The notes: generated from the letters alone by a model not told the origin. 31,910 nt of DNA from Rhodocyclaceae bacterium UBA2250 (GCA_002347285.1 DDXW01000002.1:99062-130971), one strand, 5' to 3'. Shown: positions 1 to 9,847, counted from the first letter of the stretch. Numbers and translations: made by a program.

Positions 1-2146
1 GCGCACGCCCATGCAGTGGAGCCCGGACCGCAACGCCGGCTTCTCGCGCGTCGACCCGCAACGGCTCTACCTGCCGCCGATCATGGACCCGATCTACGGC
101 TACGAGGCGGTGAACGTCGAGGCGCAGAGCCGCAACCCGTCCTCGCTGCTCAACTGGACCAAGCGGCTGATCGCCGTGCGCAAGAACTACAAGGCCTTCG
201 GCCGCGGCGGGCTGCGTTTCCTCGAGCCGGGCAACCGCAAGGTGCTCGCCTACGTGCGCGAATGGCAGGGCGAAATCCTGCTCTGCGTGGTCAACCTGTC
301 GCGCACGGCCCAGCCGGTCGAGCTCGATCTCTCCGCCTGGCGAGGGCGCGTGCCGGTCGAACTGCTCGGCGGCACCGCCTTCCCGCCGGTCGGCCAGCTG
401 CCCTATCTGCTGACGCTCAAGGGCTACGGCACCTACGGGTTCCGCCTCGCCGCCGATGCCGAAGTGCCTTACTGGCACGAGGAGCGTGCTTCACGCCCCG
501 AACTGCCGGTGCTCGTCCTCACCGAAGGCTGGATGACGCTGTCCGGCGGCCCGGCCGACGCCAGCGTCGTCCGCCGCACCATCGCCGCCGCCACCGCCGA
601 GCAGCTGCAGCACAAGGTGATCGGCCCCTATTTCGCCACCAAGCGCTGGTTCATGGGCCGTAACCGGCCGATCGCCAGTCTCGCTCTCGTCGAGAAAAGC
701 GAGTTGAACACGCCGGACGGCAGCTGGTTCCTCTCCATCGTCGAGGTGCGCTTCGCCGACGGCGAGGCCCAGCGCTACTTCCTGCCGCTGGCGATCCGCT
801 GGGAGGACGAGGCGAATGACGAGCAACTCGCGGCGCTCGCACCCTGGACGCTGGCCAGGGTGCGCCAGAAGGCGCGCATGGGCATCCTCTACGGCGCCTT
901 CGGCGACGAGCGTTTTTGCCGGGCGCTGGTGCGCGGCATCGGCGCGAACCTCGACCTGCCTTTCGGCGGCGCCGGCAAGGGGATGATCGCCTTCCGCGCC
1001 TGCCCGAGCTACGCGGAACTGGCCGATGGGATCGACATGGCCGTGCGCCATCCCGCGCTTGAGCAGAGCAACACCGCGGTGTATTTCGACAACCGGCTCT
1101 TCCTCAAGGGCTATCGCCGCGTGCTGCCCGGCACCAACCTCGAGGTCGAGGTTGGCCGCTACCTGACCGAAGCGGCCCGCTTCGACCGGATCGTGCCGGT
1201 CGCCGGCTCGATCGAGCTGCACGGCGCCGACGGCGAAACCTACACCCTCGCGCTGCTGCAGGCCTATGTCGAACATCAGAACATCGGCTGGAACTATGCC
1301 CTCGATTATGTAGACCGTTTCCTCGCCGAGCGCCTCGCCGATCCGAACGGCCGCGTCTTGCCGGCCGCCGACAGCCCGCACGGCTTCTTCCTCGCCCTCA
1401 TGGAGATCCTTGGCCGGCGCACCGGCGAGCTGCACCTCGCCTTCTGCCGGGAAACCGACGATCCGGCCTTCGCTCCCGAACCGCTCACGGCCGTCGATCT
1501 CGACCTCTGGTGCCTGCAGGCGCGCCAGCTCGCGGTGCGCGCGCTCGATGCGCTCGAGGCTTTCCGGGAGACGACGAGCGACGAGTTGCGCGCCGGCATC
1601 GACCGCCTGCTGGCCGAGCGCCAGCCGCTGCTCGACCGTTTCGCTGCGCAACGTCTGGCGGGCATCACGGGACTCAAGACGCGCTACCACGGCAACTACC
1701 ACCTCGGCCAGGTGTTGCTGGCGCAGAACGACTTCGTCATCACCGACTTCGAGGGCAACCCGAACCGTCCGCTCGCCGAGCGACGCCGCAAGCACAGTCC
1801 GCTGCGCGACGTGGCGGGCATGCTGCGCTGCTTCAGCTACGTCGCCGCCATGGCGACCAACCGCGCCACCGCCGAGCGGCCGGCCGACCGCCACCGCCTC
1901 GGCCCGCTGGTGCGCTGCTGGGAAAGCGAAACGACGGCGGCCTTCCTCGCCGGCTACCGTGCCGCCGTCGGGCAATGCCCGGCGCTGGTGCAACCCGCGG
2001 CGGCGCTGGACCGCCTCGTCGAATTCTTCGTCCTCGAAAAGGCGGCGGACGAACTGCTCGACGAGATGGAGCACCGGCCGGACTGGCTGCCGATCCCGCT
2101 CTTCAGCCTGCTGCGCCTGCTCGATCGGTCCGAGACGCCGGCATGA
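1..2146 (+). CDS. treS: Trehalose synthase-maltokinase fusion (TreS-Mak), 5' end missing
   Basis: The reading frame is already open at base 2 and begins RTPMQWSPDRNAGFS, the conserved block found about 390 residues into trehalose synthases, so the gene starts left of the window. The first ~145 visible residues are the end of the GH13 barrel and its beta-sandwich. After a linker comes a maltokinase-type domain (KRWFMGRNR near base 650, YHLGQVL near 1697, TDFEG near 1742, RKHSPLRDVAGMLR near 1788). Family knowledge: TreS interconverts maltose and trehalose, and the kinase makes maltose-1-phosphate with ATP for GlgE-dependent alpha-glucan synthesis. Both act in the cytosol. Oddity: the kinase loop reads HGNYHLGQ (Asn at 1694-1696) where I expect HGD, and DFEGNP where I expect DFEGEP. 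The stop overlaps the treZ start (ATGA). The fusion identity is secure; kinase activity is not. Confidence 0.93.
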   Translation, partial: RTPMQWSPDRNAGFSRVDPQRLYLPPIMDPIYGYEAVNVEAQSRNPSSLLNWTKRLIAVRKNYKAFGRGGLRFLEPGNRKVLAYVREWQGEILLCVVNLSRTAQPVELDLSAWRGRVPVELLGGTAFPPVGQLPYLLTLKGYGTYGFRLAADAEVPYWHEERASRPELPVLVLTEGWMTLSGGPADASVVRRTIAAATAEQLQHKVIGPYFATKRWFMGRNRPIASLALVEKSELNTPDGSWFLSIVEVRFADGEAQRYFLPLAIRWEDEANDEQLAALAPWTLARVRQKARMGILYGAFGDERFCRALVRGIGANLDLPFGGAGKGMIAFRACPSYAELADGIDMAVRHPALEQSNTAVYFDNRLFLKGYRRVLPGTNLEVEVGRYLTEAARFDRIVPVAGSIELHGADGETYTLALLQAYVEHQNIGWNYALDYVDRFLAERLADPNGRVLPAADSPHGFFLALMEILGRRTGELHLAFCRETDDPAFAPEPLTAVDLDLWCLQARQLAVRALDALEAFRETTSDELRAGIDRLLAERQPLLDRFAAQRLAGITGLKTRYHGNYHLGQVLLAQNDFVITDFEGNPNRPLAERRRKHSPLRDVAGMLRCFSYVAAMATNRATAERPADRHRLGPLVRCWESETTAAFLAGYRAAVGQCPALVQPAAALDRLVEFFVLEKAADELLDEMEHRPDWLPIPLFSLLRLLDRSETPA

Positions 2147-4011
2147 CCGCGCGGACGACCGGCCATGCCCATGCCATGCCGTTCGGCGCGGCGCCGCTGC
2201 CGGACGGCGGCGTGCGCTTCCGGCTCTGGGCGCCGAGTCTGCCCGGCATCATGCTGCGCATCGAAGGCGACGTCCCGGCCGAATTTCCCATGACGCGCGA
2301 CGACGGCGGCTGGCACGCGCTCGACCTGGCGATGGCCGCTGCGGGCACGCGCTACCGCTTCCTGCTGCGGGATGGAGCAAATGCGGGCCTGCTGGTGCCC
2401 GATCCGGCATCGCGCTGCAACCCCGACGACGTGCATGGCAGCTCGGCGGTCGTCGATCCCGCCGCCTTCCCCTGGCCGGAGACGGAAGAGCGCTGGCGCG
2501 GCCGTCCCTGGCACGAGGCGGCGATCTACGAACTGCACGTCGGCGCCTTTTCGCCGGAGGGCAGCTTCGCCGGCGTCGAGCGGCGGCTCGACTACCTTGC
2601 CGACCTCGGCGTCACCGCGCTCGAGATCATGCCGGTGGCCGACTTTCCCGGCCGGCGCAACTGGGGCTACGACGGCGTGCTGCCCTTCGCGCCCGACGCG
2701 AGCTACGGCACCCCGGACGACTTCAAGCGCCTCGTCGCGGCCGCCCACGCGCGCGGGCTGATGGTGCTGCTCGACGTCGTCTACAACCACCTCGGCCCGG
2801 ACGGCAACTATCTGCACTGCTACTGCCCGGAGTTCTTCAATCCGCGCCACCGCACGCCCTGGGGGGCGGCGATCAACTTCGACGGCCCGCACAACCGCAG
2901 CGTGCGCGACTTCTTCATCCACAACGCCCTGTTCTGGATCGAGGAGTACCGCCTCGACGGCCTTCGGCTCGACGCGGTCCACGCGCTCCGCGACGACAGC
3001 GCGCCGGACATCGTCGAGGAAATCCGCGACGCGGTGCGCGCGCTGGCGCAACGGCAGCAGCGCCACGTCCACCTGATCATCGAGAACGACAAGAACCAGG
3101 CCCGCTACCTCCAACCCGCCGAAACTCGGCGCTGGCGAGGCGGCGTCGCCCAGTGGAACGACGACATCCACCATGCGCTGCACGTCATCGCCTCCGGCGA
3201 GAACGACGGCTACTACGCCGACTACGCGGCCGACCCGCACGCGCACCTCCTGCGCTGTCTCGCCGAAGGCTTCGCCTGGCAGGGCGAACCGTCCGCGTTC
3301 CGCGGCGGCACACCGCGCGGCGAACCGAGCGCGCATCTGCCGCCCGGCGCTTTCATCAACTTCCTGCAGAGCCACGATCAAGTCGGCAATCGCGCCTGCG
3401 GCGAGCGCCTCTGCCAGCTTGCCCGGCCCGAACCGCTCGCCGCCGTCACCGCGCTGCTGCTGCTCGCGCCGCAGCCGCCGCTGCTGTTCATGGGCGAGGA
3501 GTTCGCGGCCGCCACGCCTTTCCTCTACTTCTGCGACTTCTCCGGCAACCCCGACCTCGCCAGGGCAGTCACCGCCGGCCGCCGCCGCGAGTTCGCCGAA
3601 TTCGCGCAGTTCGCCGATCCGGCCGCGCGGGAACGGATTCCCGATCCCAATGATGCAGCCACCTTCCGCGCCAGCCGGCTCGACTGGCAGTGTCTCGACC
3701 GGCCGCCCCACGCTGCCATGCTCGCCCGCTACCGCGAGCTGCTGGCGCTGCGGCAGCGCGAGATCGCACCGCGGCTGCCCGGCATGCGCAGCGGCGCGCA
3801 GGCCGCCCGCCTCGGCCGGACCGCCATGCGCATCGCCTGGACGCTCGGCGACGGCAGCCTGCTCACGCTCGCCGCCAACCTCGGTCCCGAAACCATCGCC
3901 AACACCCCGTCCGTCGCCGACGGGAACCTGTTGCATGCGACTCCGGCAGCGGCAGCCACCGATCGGCTGCCGCCCTGGTCGGTCTTCTGGCATCTCAGGG
4001 AACCCGCATGA
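2143..4011 (+). CDS. treZ: Malto-oligosyltrehalose trehalohydrolase (TreZ)
   Basis: A 622-residue protein of normal TreZ length. It hydrolyses maltooligosyltrehalose, made by TreY, to release free trehalose in the cytosol. An N-terminal beta-sandwich (MPFGAAPLPDGGVRFRLWAP, about residues 12-31) precedes a GH13 barrel. The four GH13 regions are visible: DVVYNHLGPDG, GLRLDAVHAL with likely nucleophile Asp277, LIIENDKN with likely acid/base Glu314, and FLQSHDQVGN with Asp412. The start chosen is the ATG at 2143, which overlaps the treS-mak stop as ATGA and implies translational coupling. A second in-frame ATG at 2176 (MPFGA) is a possible alternative. The stop overlaps the next gene by ATGA as well. 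All four motifs are intact, so activity is expected. Confidence 0.95.
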   Translation: MTARTTGHAHAMPFGAAPLPDGGVRFRLWAPSLPGIMLRIEGDVPAEFPMTRDDGGWHALDLAMAAAGTRYRFLLRDGANAGLLVPDPASRCNPDDVHGSSAVVDPAAFPWPETEERWRGRPWHEAAIYELHVGAFSPEGSFAGVERRLDYLADLGVTALEIMPVADFPGRRNWGYDGVLPFAPDASYGTPDDFKRLVAAAHARGLMVLLDVVYNHLGPDGNYLHCYCPEFFNPRHRTPWGAAINFDGPHNRSVRDFFIHNALFWIEEYRLDGLRLDAVHALRDDSAPDIVEEIRDAVRALAQRQQRHVHLIIENDKNQARYLQPAETRRWRGGVAQWNDDIHHALHVIASGENDGYYADYAADPHAHLLRCLAEGFAWQGEPSAFRGGTPRGEPSAHLPPGAFINFLQSHDQVGNRACGERLCQLARPEPLAAVTALLLLAPQPPLLFMGEEFAAATPFLYFCDFSGNPDLARAVTAGRRREFAEFAQFADPAARERIPDPNDAATFRASRLDWQCLDRPPHAAMLARYRELLALRQREIAPRLPGMRSGAQAARLGRTAMRIAWTLGDGSLLTLAANLGPETIANTPSVADGNLLHATPAAAATDRLPPWSVFWHLREPA

Positions 4012-7000
4012 ACCCATTGCACGCCCTCGCCACTCATTGCGGCATCGCCGACGAGTATTACGACATCTGGGGCAAGCGACATCCCTCTTCGGACGAGACG
4101 CGCCGCGCGCTGCTCGCCGCGATGCACCTGCCGATGCAGGATGCGCCGGCCGAAGCGATTCTGCGCGCGCTCGAGGACGCGCAGTGGCAGAAGCCGCTAC
4201 CGCCCGTGCTGGTCGTGCGCAGCGGGGAACCGCCGCACATCGAGCTGAACCTCCCGGCAGAACTGGCAACGCGCAGCTGGCGCTGGACGCTCAGCCTCGA
4301 AAGCGGCGAGGTCAGGCGCGGCGAACTGATACCCGCGCAGCTGGCGCCGCTGGGCCACCGCCGCCTCGCCGGCGCCGAGTTTTGGGGCTGCGCCGAAGGC
4401 TCCGAGTTCGAGCGCCGCCTCGTCATGCTGCCCGCCCTCACGCTCACCGGCTACCACCGCTTCGAGGTCGAGACGCCCGACGGCCGGCGCGACGCGCTGT
4501 CCCTGATCGTGGTGCCGCCGACCTGCTACCAGCCCGAGGCGATCCGCCGGCCTGACCAGGAGGGCGGCGGCCGCGTCTGGGGCCCGTCGGTGCAGCTCTA
4601 CGGCCTGCGCTCGCGCCGCAACTGGGGCATCGGCGACTTCACCGACCTGCGCAATCTCGTCGACATCACCGCCGACGCCGGCGGCGGCATCGTCGGCACC
4701 AATCCGCTGCACGCGCTGTTTCCGGACAACCCGGCGCATATCAGTCCCTACAGTCCGTCGTCGCGCGCCGCCCTCAACATCGCCTATCTCGACGTCGAGG
4801 CCCTGCCCGAATTCGCCGCCTGCGCGGCGGCGCAGACGCTGGTCGGCGCGCCGGACTTCCAGGCCCGACTGCGCAGCCTGCGCGCCGAGGAGCTGGTGAA
4901 CTACCCGGCGGTCGCCGCCGCCAAGCGCGAGGCGATCGCCTTGCTGTGGGATCACTTCCGCGAGCACGAGCTTGCGCACGATACGCCGCGCGCCCGGGCC
5001 TTCCATGCCTTCCGCAGCCAGGCCGGCGCCCCCGTCGAGCGGCTCGCGCGCTTCGAGGCGCTGCAGGCGCACTTCCGCGCGCAGGACGCCGGCATCTGGG
5101 GCTGGCCGGCCTGGCCGGAGGATTGCCGCGATCCAGATTCCCCCGCGGTGGCCGCATTCGCCGCCGCGCACGCCGACGCGGTGGCCTGCCACGCCTGGCT
5201 GCAGTGGTGCGCGGAGGAGCAGCTCGCCGAGGTAGGCCGCCAGTCTTGGCGGCGCGGTCTCGGCGTCGGGCTGTACGCCGACCTCGCCATCGGCGTGAAT
5301 CCCGGCGGGGCCGACGCCTGGAGCTGGCAGGGCGTGTTCGCGCGCGGTGCCCATGCCGGAGCGCCGCCCGACGATTTCAACCTGCACGGCCAGGAATGGG
5401 GCCTGCCACCTTTCGTGCCGCAGCGCCTGCGCGCGGCGGCCTACGCCCCCTTCATCGAGATGCTGCAGGCGAACATGAAGCATGCCGGCGCGCTGCGCTT
5501 CGACCATGTGATGGGCCTGCTGCGCACCTTCTGGGTCCCCGCCGGCCGGCCGGCGAACGAAGGCGCCTATGTCGCCTATCCGCTCGACGATCTGCTCGGC
5601 ATCGTCGCGCTCGAAAGCCGGCGCAACCACTGCCTCGTCATCGGCGAGGACCTCGGCACCGTCCCCGACGGCCTCCGCCCCCGCCTCGCCGGCGCCGACA
5701 TTCTCGCCTATCGCCCGCTGATCTTCGAGCGCAGCGAGGACGGCAGCCTCAAGCCGCCGGCCGACTACGAGCGCCAAGCGCTGGTCGCCGCCAGCACCCA
5801 CGATCTGCCGACGCTCGCCGGCCTGTGGCAGGGACTCGATATCGACCGCCGCAGCGAACTGGGCCTGTTCCCCGGCGACGAACTGCGCCAGCGCGTCATC
5901 GTCGAGCGCGCCCAGGACCGCGCCCGCCTGCTCGTCGCCCTCGAGCGCGAGGGGCTGCTGCCGCCGGGCACCGGCATCCACCCGGTGGCCGTGCCGACGC
6001 TCACGCCCGAACTCGTCCTTGCGCTGCACTCCTACCTCGCGCGCACGCCGAGCCAGGTGCTGATGGTGCAGCCCGAGGACGTGCTCGGCCAGGCCGAGCA
6101 GGCGAACCTGCCCGGCAGCCCGGACGACCGCCATCCCAACTGGCGGCGTCGCCTCGCCCTCGACCTCGAGGACTGGCGCGAGGACGCCCGCTTCGTCGCG
6201 CTGGCGGAGGCGCTGCGCCGCGAGCGCGGCAGCGCGGTGTCGCCGCACAGCATCGAATACGGCGCGCCGGCGTCGCGACGCGTCGCCGTCATCCCGCGCG
6301 CCACCTACCGCCTGCAGTTCAACAAGGATTTCACCTTCGCCGCCGCCACGGCCATCGTGCCCTACCTCGCCGCGCTCGGCGTCAGCCACGTCTATGCCTC
6401 GCCCTATCTCAAGGCACGCCCGGGCAGCAGCCACGGCTACGACATCGTCGATCACGCCGCCCTCAACCCGGAGATCGGCAGCGAGGAGGATTACGCCCGC
6501 TTCGTCGCGGCACTGCACGCCCGCGGCATGGGGCAGATCCTCGACGTCGTGCCCAACCACATGGGCGTGATGGGCGCCGACAATGCCTGGTGGCTCGACG
6601 TGCTGGAGAACGGCCCGGCCGCCGCGCACGGCAGCTATTTCGACATCGACTGGGACCCGCCCAATCCGGAACTCGAGGGCAAGGTGCTGCTGCCGCTGCT
6701 CGGCGACCACTACGGCAGCACGCTCAAGCGCGGCGAACTGCAGTTGCGTTTCGATGCCGCCCACGGCGAGTTCAGCCTGTTCTACTGGCAGCACCGCCTG
6801 CCGCTCGACCCGGCCAGCTATCCGCGCATCATCGGCCAGCGCCACGACCGGCTCGCGGTCGTGCTCGCGCAGGAACAGGCGATCTGGGCCGAACTGCAAA
6901 CCCTGCTCGCCGCCTTCGAGCGGCTGCCCTCCCGCCTCGAGACCGACCCGCTGCGCATCGGCGAACGCCAGCGCGACAAGGAGGTGCATAAGCGCCGCCT

Positions 7001-9131
7001 CGCCGCGCTGTGCACCGCCTCGCCCGATCTGCTCCATCACATCTACGAGATGCTCGCGGAAATCAACGGGCGGCCGGGCGAAGCGGCGAGCTTCGACGCG
7101 CTGCACGAACTGATCCGCGCCCAAGGCTATCGGCTCGCCTACTGGCGCGTCGCGGCCGACGAGATCAACTACCGCCGCTTCTTCGACATCAACGATCTCG
7201 CCGCGCTGCGCATGGAGGACGCGGCGGTGTTCGAAGCCACCCACCGCCACGTGCTCGAGCGCGTGCGCATGGGCCAGATCGACGGCCTGCGCATCGACCA
7301 CCCCGACGGCCTCTACGATCCGGGGCAGTACTTCGTCCGCCTGCAGGAACGCGCCGGCGGACGCCCGCTGCCGCCCGCCGGGGCCGGCGAACCGCTGCCG
7401 CTCTATCTGCTGATCGAGAAGATCCTCGCCGAGCACGAGCAGTTGCCGGCCGACTGGCCGATCCACGGCGCGACCGGCTACCGCTTCGCCAACCTCGCCA
7501 ACGCGCTGTTCGTCGACCCTGCCGCCGCCCGCAAGTTGACGCGCATCTATGCCGACTTCATCGAAGCCGACATCGATTTCGAGGTGCTCGTCCAGGATGC
7601 CAAGCGGCTGATCATGGACACGGCGCTGGCGAGCGAGTTGACCGTGCTGACCAATCGTCTCGCGCGCATCGCCGCGCTCGACCGCGACACCTGCGACTAC
7701 ACGCTCAACAGCCTCAAGGAGGCGCTGGCCGAGATCGTCGCCTGCTTCCCGGTCTATCGCAGCTACGTCAGCGCCGGCGGACTGTCCGGCGACGACCGCC
7801 GCTATGTCGAATGGGCGGTGGCGGTGGCGAAGAAGCGCAGCCCGGCGGTCGACATCAGCGTGTTCGACTTCGTGCAGGCCGTGCTGACCACCGATCTCGC
7901 CCAGGGGCGCAGCGATGATTACCGCGCCGCCGTGCTCGCCTTCGCGATGCGGTTCCAGCAGTTCTCCTCGCCGGTGATGGCCAAGGGGCTGGAGGACACC
8001 AGCTTCTATCGCTACCATCGCCTGGTCTCGCTCAACGATGTCGGCAGCGAACCACGCCGCTGCGGCGTCTCGGTGGCCGCCTACCACGCCGCCACGCGCG
8101 AGCGCGCGCGCCGCTGGCCGCACAACCTGCTCGCCACCTCCACCCACGACAGCAAGCGCAGCGAGGACGTGCGCTGCCGCATCGACGTGCTCTCCGAGAT
8201 GCCGGCGGCGTGGAAGCTGATGACGCGGCGCTGGCGCGCGATCAACCGCGGCAGGAAGCGCCTGATCGACAACCGGCCCGCCCCCTCGGCCAACGACGAA
8301 TACCTGCTCTACCAGACGCTCGTCGGCAGCTGGCCGCTCGAGGAGAAGCCGGATCTCGACACCTACCGGTCGCGCATCGCCGCCTACATGACCAAGGCGG
8401 TGCGCGAGGCCAAGGAACACAGCAGCTGGATCAACGTCAATGCCGATTACGAAGCCGCGCTCGAGGAATTTATCGCCGCACTGCTGGCGCCCGGCGAACA
8501 GAATCCCTTCCTCGCCGAGTTCGTTCCCTTCGTCGACCGCCTCGCCCGCCACGGCCTGCTGAACGGCCTGGCGCTGACCCTGCTCAAGTTCACGGCGCCC
8601 GGCGTCCCCGACATCTATCAGGGCTGCGAACTGTGGCAGTTCAACCTCGTCGATCCCGACAACCGCCGGCCGGTCGATTACGGCTCACGCCGGCGCCTGC
8701 TCGACGAACTGCGCGCGCCGCTCGATCCTGCCCGTTTGCTCGAGGCGCTGCCGGACGGACGCGCCAAGCTGTTCGTGATCCTGCGCGCCCTGGCCCTGCG
8801 CGGCGCGCAGCCGGAACTGTTGCGCGACGGCGACTATCTGCCCCTTGCCGTCAAGGGAGAGCGTTCGATCCACGCTTGCGCCCATGCCCGCCGGCTCGGC
8901 GAACTGGCCCTCGTCGCGGTGGTGCCACGACTGACCGTCAAGCTGCTCAAGGGGTGGGGAGACCTGCCGCTCGGCGATGTCTGGGGCGATACCTGGATCG
9001 AGCTGCCCAAGGGGCTGCGCGGGCGACGCTGGCGCAACGTGCTGACGGACGAGAAAATGGCGCCCGCCGACCGGCTCGCGTTGCGCGACGCACTGGCGCA
9101 CTGGCCGGTCGCCCTGCTGGCGACCGGCTGA
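4008..9131 (+). CDS. 4-alpha-glucanotransferase / malto-oligosyltrehalose synthase fusion (MalQ-TreY)
   Basis: One uninterrupted 1707-residue frame holds two complete enzymes. Residues 1 to ~735 are MalQ (GH77 amylomaltase): GLRSRRNWGIGDF, RFDHVMGLLR with nucleophile Asp499, GEDLGTVP with Glu547 and STHDLPTL with Asp599. After a ~20-residue linker, residues ~760-1707 are TreY (GH13): PRATYRLQF, SSHGYDIVDH, DVVPNHMG, LRIDHPDGLYDP with Asp1097, LLIEKILAEHE with Glu1137 and STHDSKRSEDVR with Asp1381. MalQ disproportionates maltodextrins. TreY converts the reducing-end linkage of maltooligosaccharides to alpha,alpha-1,1, giving the TreZ substrate. The two are usually separate neighbouring genes. 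The start ATG overlaps the treZ stop (ATGA), so the whole set is probably one operon. Every catalytic residue is in place, so both halves are expected to be active. The fusion could be checked for a sequencing error, but the linker reads as normal coding sequence. Confidence 0.95.
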   Translation: MNPLHALATHCGIADEYYDIWGKRHPSSDETRRALLAAMHLPMQDAPAEAILRALEDAQWQKPLPPVLVVRSGEPPHIELNLPAELATRSWRWTLSLESGEVRRGELIPAQLAPLGHRRLAGAEFWGCAEGSEFERRLVMLPALTLTGYHRFEVETPDGRRDALSLIVVPPTCYQPEAIRRPDQEGGGRVWGPSVQLYGLRSRRNWGIGDFTDLRNLVDITADAGGGIVGTNPLHALFPDNPAHISPYSPSSRAALNIAYLDVEALPEFAACAAAQTLVGAPDFQARLRSLRAEELVNYPAVAAAKREAIALLWDHFREHELAHDTPRARAFHAFRSQAGAPVERLARFEALQAHFRAQDAGIWGWPAWPEDCRDPDSPAVAAFAAAHADAVACHAWLQWCAEEQLAEVGRQSWRRGLGVGLYADLAIGVNPGGADAWSWQGVFARGAHAGAPPDDFNLHGQEWGLPPFVPQRLRAAAYAPFIEMLQANMKHAGALRFDHVMGLLRTFWVPAGRPANEGAYVAYPLDDLLGIVALESRRNHCLVIGEDLGTVPDGLRPRLAGADILAYRPLIFERSEDGSLKPPADYERQALVAASTHDLPTLAGLWQGLDIDRRSELGLFPGDELRQRVIVERAQDRARLLVALEREGLLPPGTGIHPVAVPTLTPELVLALHSYLARTPSQVLMVQPEDVLGQAEQANLPGSPDDRHPNWRRRLALDLEDWREDARFVALAEALRRERGSAVSPHSIEYGAPASRRVAVIPRATYRLQFNKDFTFAAATAIVPYLAALGVSHVYASPYLKARPGSSHGYDIVDHAALNPEIGSEEDYARFVAALHARGMGQILDVVPNHMGVMGADNAWWLDVLENGPAAAHGSYFDIDWDPPNPELEGKVLLPLLGDHYGSTLKRGELQLRFDAAHGEFSLFYWQHRLPLDPASYPRIIGQRHDRLAVVLAQEQAIWAELQTLLAAFERLPSRLETDPLRIGERQRDKEVHKRRLAALCTASPDLLHHIYEMLAEINGRPGEAASFDALHELIRAQGYRLAYWRVAADEINYRRFFDINDLAALRMEDAAVFEATHRHVLERVRMGQIDGLRIDHPDGLYDPGQYFVRLQERAGGRPLPPAGAGEPLPLYLLIEKILAEHEQLPADWPIHGATGYRFANLANALFVDPAAARKLTRIYADFIEADIDFEVLVQDAKRLIMDTALASELTVLTNRLARIAALDRDTCDYTLNSLKEALAEIVACFPVYRSYVSAGGLSGDDRRYVEWAVAVAKKRSPAVDISVFDFVQAVLTTDLAQGRSDDYRAAVLAFAMRFQQFSSPVMAKGLEDTSFYRYHRLVSLNDVGSEPRRCGVSVAAYHAATRERARRWPHNLLATSTHDSKRSEDVRCRIDVLSEMPAAWKLMTRRWRAINRGRKRLIDNRPAPSANDEYLLYQTLVGSWPLEEKPDLDTYRSRIAAYMTKAVREAKEHSSWINVNADYEAALEEFIAALLAPGEQNPFLAEFVPFVDRLARHGLLNGLALTLLKFTAPGVPDIYQGCELWQFNLVDPDNRRPVDYGSRRRLLDELRAPLDPARLLEALPDGRAKLFVILRALALRGAQPELLRDGDYLPLAVKGERSIHACAHARRLGELALVAVVPRLTVKLLKGWGDLPLGDVWGDTWIELPKGLRGRRWRNVLTDEKMAPADRLALRDALAHWPVALLATG

Positions 9132-9159
9132 GAGATGGCTCTCTCGCGCTGTCCCGCGA

Positions 9160-9846
9160 TCAATCGCCGTTGCTGGCGAAGCCGAGCAATTGCAGCAGGC
9201 TGGTGAAGAGGTTGAAGATCGAGACGAACAGCGTGACGGTGGCCAGCACGTAGTTGGTCTCGCCGCCGTGGATGATGTTGCCGGTTTCGTACAGGATCAA
9301 GCCGGACATCAGCAGCACGAAGGCGGCGGAGACGGTCAGCGAGAGCGCGGGGATCTCGAAGAAGATCGCCGCCAGGCCGGCGAGGAAGGCGAGCAGGATG
9401 CCGACCATCAGGAAGCCGCCCATGAAGCTGAAGTCCTTCTTCGTGGTCAGCGCGTAGGCCGAGAGACCGACGAAGATGGCCGCCGTGCCGCCCATCGCCT
9501 GCATGACGATCTCGCCGCCATTTGGCAGGCCGAGGTAGCGGCTGATGACGGGACCGAGGGTATAGCCCATGAAGCCGGTCAGCGCGAACACGGCGAGAAT
9601 CCCCCAGCCGCTGTTCTTGAGCTTGTGCACGGCGAACAGCAGTCCGAAGAAGCCGCCGAGGGTGAGCAGGATGCCCGGATGCGGCAGCTTGAGCGCCACC
9701 GCCGCGCCGGCCGTCACGGCGGCGAAGGCCAGGGTCAGCGACAGCAGCAGGTAGGTGTTGCGGATCACCTTGTTGGTGGCGAGGACGGACTCGGCGCCGC
9801 CGGTGGGCAGGGCGATCGCGCGGGCGCGGGGCTGGTTCAGGTTCAT
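9160..9846 (-). CDS. yccA: Bax inhibitor-1/YccA family membrane protein
   Basis: A 228-residue, very hydrophobic protein with about seven predicted membrane helices (first near residues 30-52, last near 198-222) and a short charged N-terminus. The block LSLTLAFAAVTAGAA and the C-terminal ETNYVLATVTLFVSIFNLF are typical of the YccA/TMBIM family. In E. coli YccA is an inner-membrane protein that binds and modulates FtsH proteolysis; some relatives leak Ca2+ or H+. The exact role here is not known. A good ribosome site (AAGGAG, 7 bases upstream) lies inside the 3' end of the upstream TerC-family gene, whose stop is one base away, so this is the last gene of the hpf-terC-yccA unit. It converges on malQ-treY with a 28-base gap that holds no clear terminator. 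Confidence 0.9.
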   Translation of the reverse strand: MNLNQPRARAIALPTGGAESVLATNKVIRNTYLLLSLTLAFAAVTAGAAVALKLPHPGILLTLGGFFGLLFAVHKLKNSGWGILAVFALTGFMGYTLGPVISRYLGLPNGGEIVMQAMGGTAAIFVGLSAYALTTKKDFSFMGGFLMVGILLAFLAGLAAIFFEIPALSLTVSAAFVLLMSGLILYETGNIIHGGETNYVLATVTLFVSIFNLFTSLLQLLGFASNGD

Positions 9847-9847
9847 G

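Noticed and set aside
4197..8552. A 1451-codon open frame antisense to malQ-treY
   Set aside because: High GC leaves few stops on the opposite strand. The + strand frame has all GH77/GH13 motifs, and the antisense product has no recognisable domain.
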